Below are positions 14,194 to 14,358 of a DNA stretch of 14,358 nt, piece after piece. The notes under the pieces are model-generated. The model was given only the letters and a program-made list of their open reading frames with translations. It searched no databases and was not told where the DNA came from. The stretch lies in contig QQUO01000024.1 of the NCBI GenBank assembly GCA_008501575.1, positions 1 through 14,358 of the forward strand, in the 5' to 3' direction. The DNA is from Pseudomonadota bacterium. GTDB lineage: Bacteria > Pseudomonadota > Gammaproteobacteria > Xanthomonadales > Marinicellaceae. The first letter of the stretch is position 1; each line of letters starts with the position of its first letter. Made by a program: the position numbers and the translations under genes.

Positions 14194-14358
14194 ATGAATA
14201 AAAAAATTAAATTTATTGCACCAATACTGGTACTTGCCGGTAGTTATTTTTTGGTGCAAGTGATGGTGGCCAGTAAACCGGAACCTGAGAAAAAGGAAAG
14301 CATTGAGCGCACGCTGTCATTGTATGTGTCACCGGTGGAAAAAACCCGGCGTTCCATC
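14194..14358 (+). CDS. RND-efflux periplasmic adaptor (membrane-fusion protein), N-terminal fragment
   Basis: The first 55 codons of a gene run off the window end. The peptide starts MNKKIKFIAPILVLAGSYFL, a basic start and one membrane anchor or uncleaved signal helix. It continues VQVMVASKPEPEKKE, then LSLYVSPVEKT, where the first beta-strand of the barrel is expected. The sequence of helix, (A/S)KPEPEKK and short beta-strand is typical of HlyD/AcrA-type adaptors of RND efflux pumps; the lack of an obvious lipobox fits the anchored, non-lipoprotein group. The ribosome binding site GGGGA (14182-14186) seven bases before the ATG makes the start secure. An RND pump gene would be expected next, outside the window. 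The substrate is unknown. Calls from 55 residues are necessarily tentative. Confidence 0.75.
   Translation, partial: MNKKIKFIAPILVLAGSYFLVQVMVASKPEPEKKESIERTLSLYVSPVEKTRRSI

Overview
The window looks like the chromosome of a moderately AT-rich, probably marine or aquatic gammaproteobacterium. The evidence is a TonB-dependent outer-membrane receptor, a BetT-type BCCT transporter with a long cytosolic tail, a TPR/GGDEF signalling protein, an S9 peptidase with a signal peptide, and an RND-type adaptor. Species cannot be assigned from the sequence alone. There are no rRNA, tRNA, CRISPR, phage or transposase genes.

Layout. 1-904 (+) is the C-terminal beta-barrel of a TonB-dependent receptor whose start lies outside the window. 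1116-2387 (+) is a GH5-family glycoside hydrolase lipoprotein, convergent with a BCCT transporter (2492-4537, -). Upstream of the transporter on the same strand is a small zinc-ribbon protein (4699-4950, -), divergent from a membrane TPR-GGDEF diguanylate cyclase (5109-6908, +). 7150-9045 (+) is an exported S9 serine peptidase. It converges on a three-gene overlapping operon (12128 to 9146, -) made of a SAM methyltransferase, a VOC protein and a DUF2207 membrane protein. A nested hairpin terminator lies between the two transcription units. 12360-13487 (-) is a cytochrome P450. After about 700 bp without a convincing gene, the window ends in the first 55 codons of an efflux membrane-fusion protein (14194-14358, +).

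How the genes relate. Most are housekeeping or accessory single-gene units facing different ways. The only real gene cluster is methyltransferase-VOC-DUF2207, where each stop overlaps the next start. The receptor, the GH5 lipoprotein and the S9 peptidase all fit nutrient acquisition at the envelope, but nothing in the sequence ties them into one locus.

The most interesting signals are non-coding. A perfect FNR/Anr-type box (TTGAT-N4-ATCAA) lies just upstream of the P450 gene. A GC-rich element of about 180 bp at 13817-13997 has near-perfect terminal inverted repeats and internal hairpins, and sits between the P450 and the efflux adaptor. The P450 also has an atypical I-helix. No complete new defence or metabolic system is evident.
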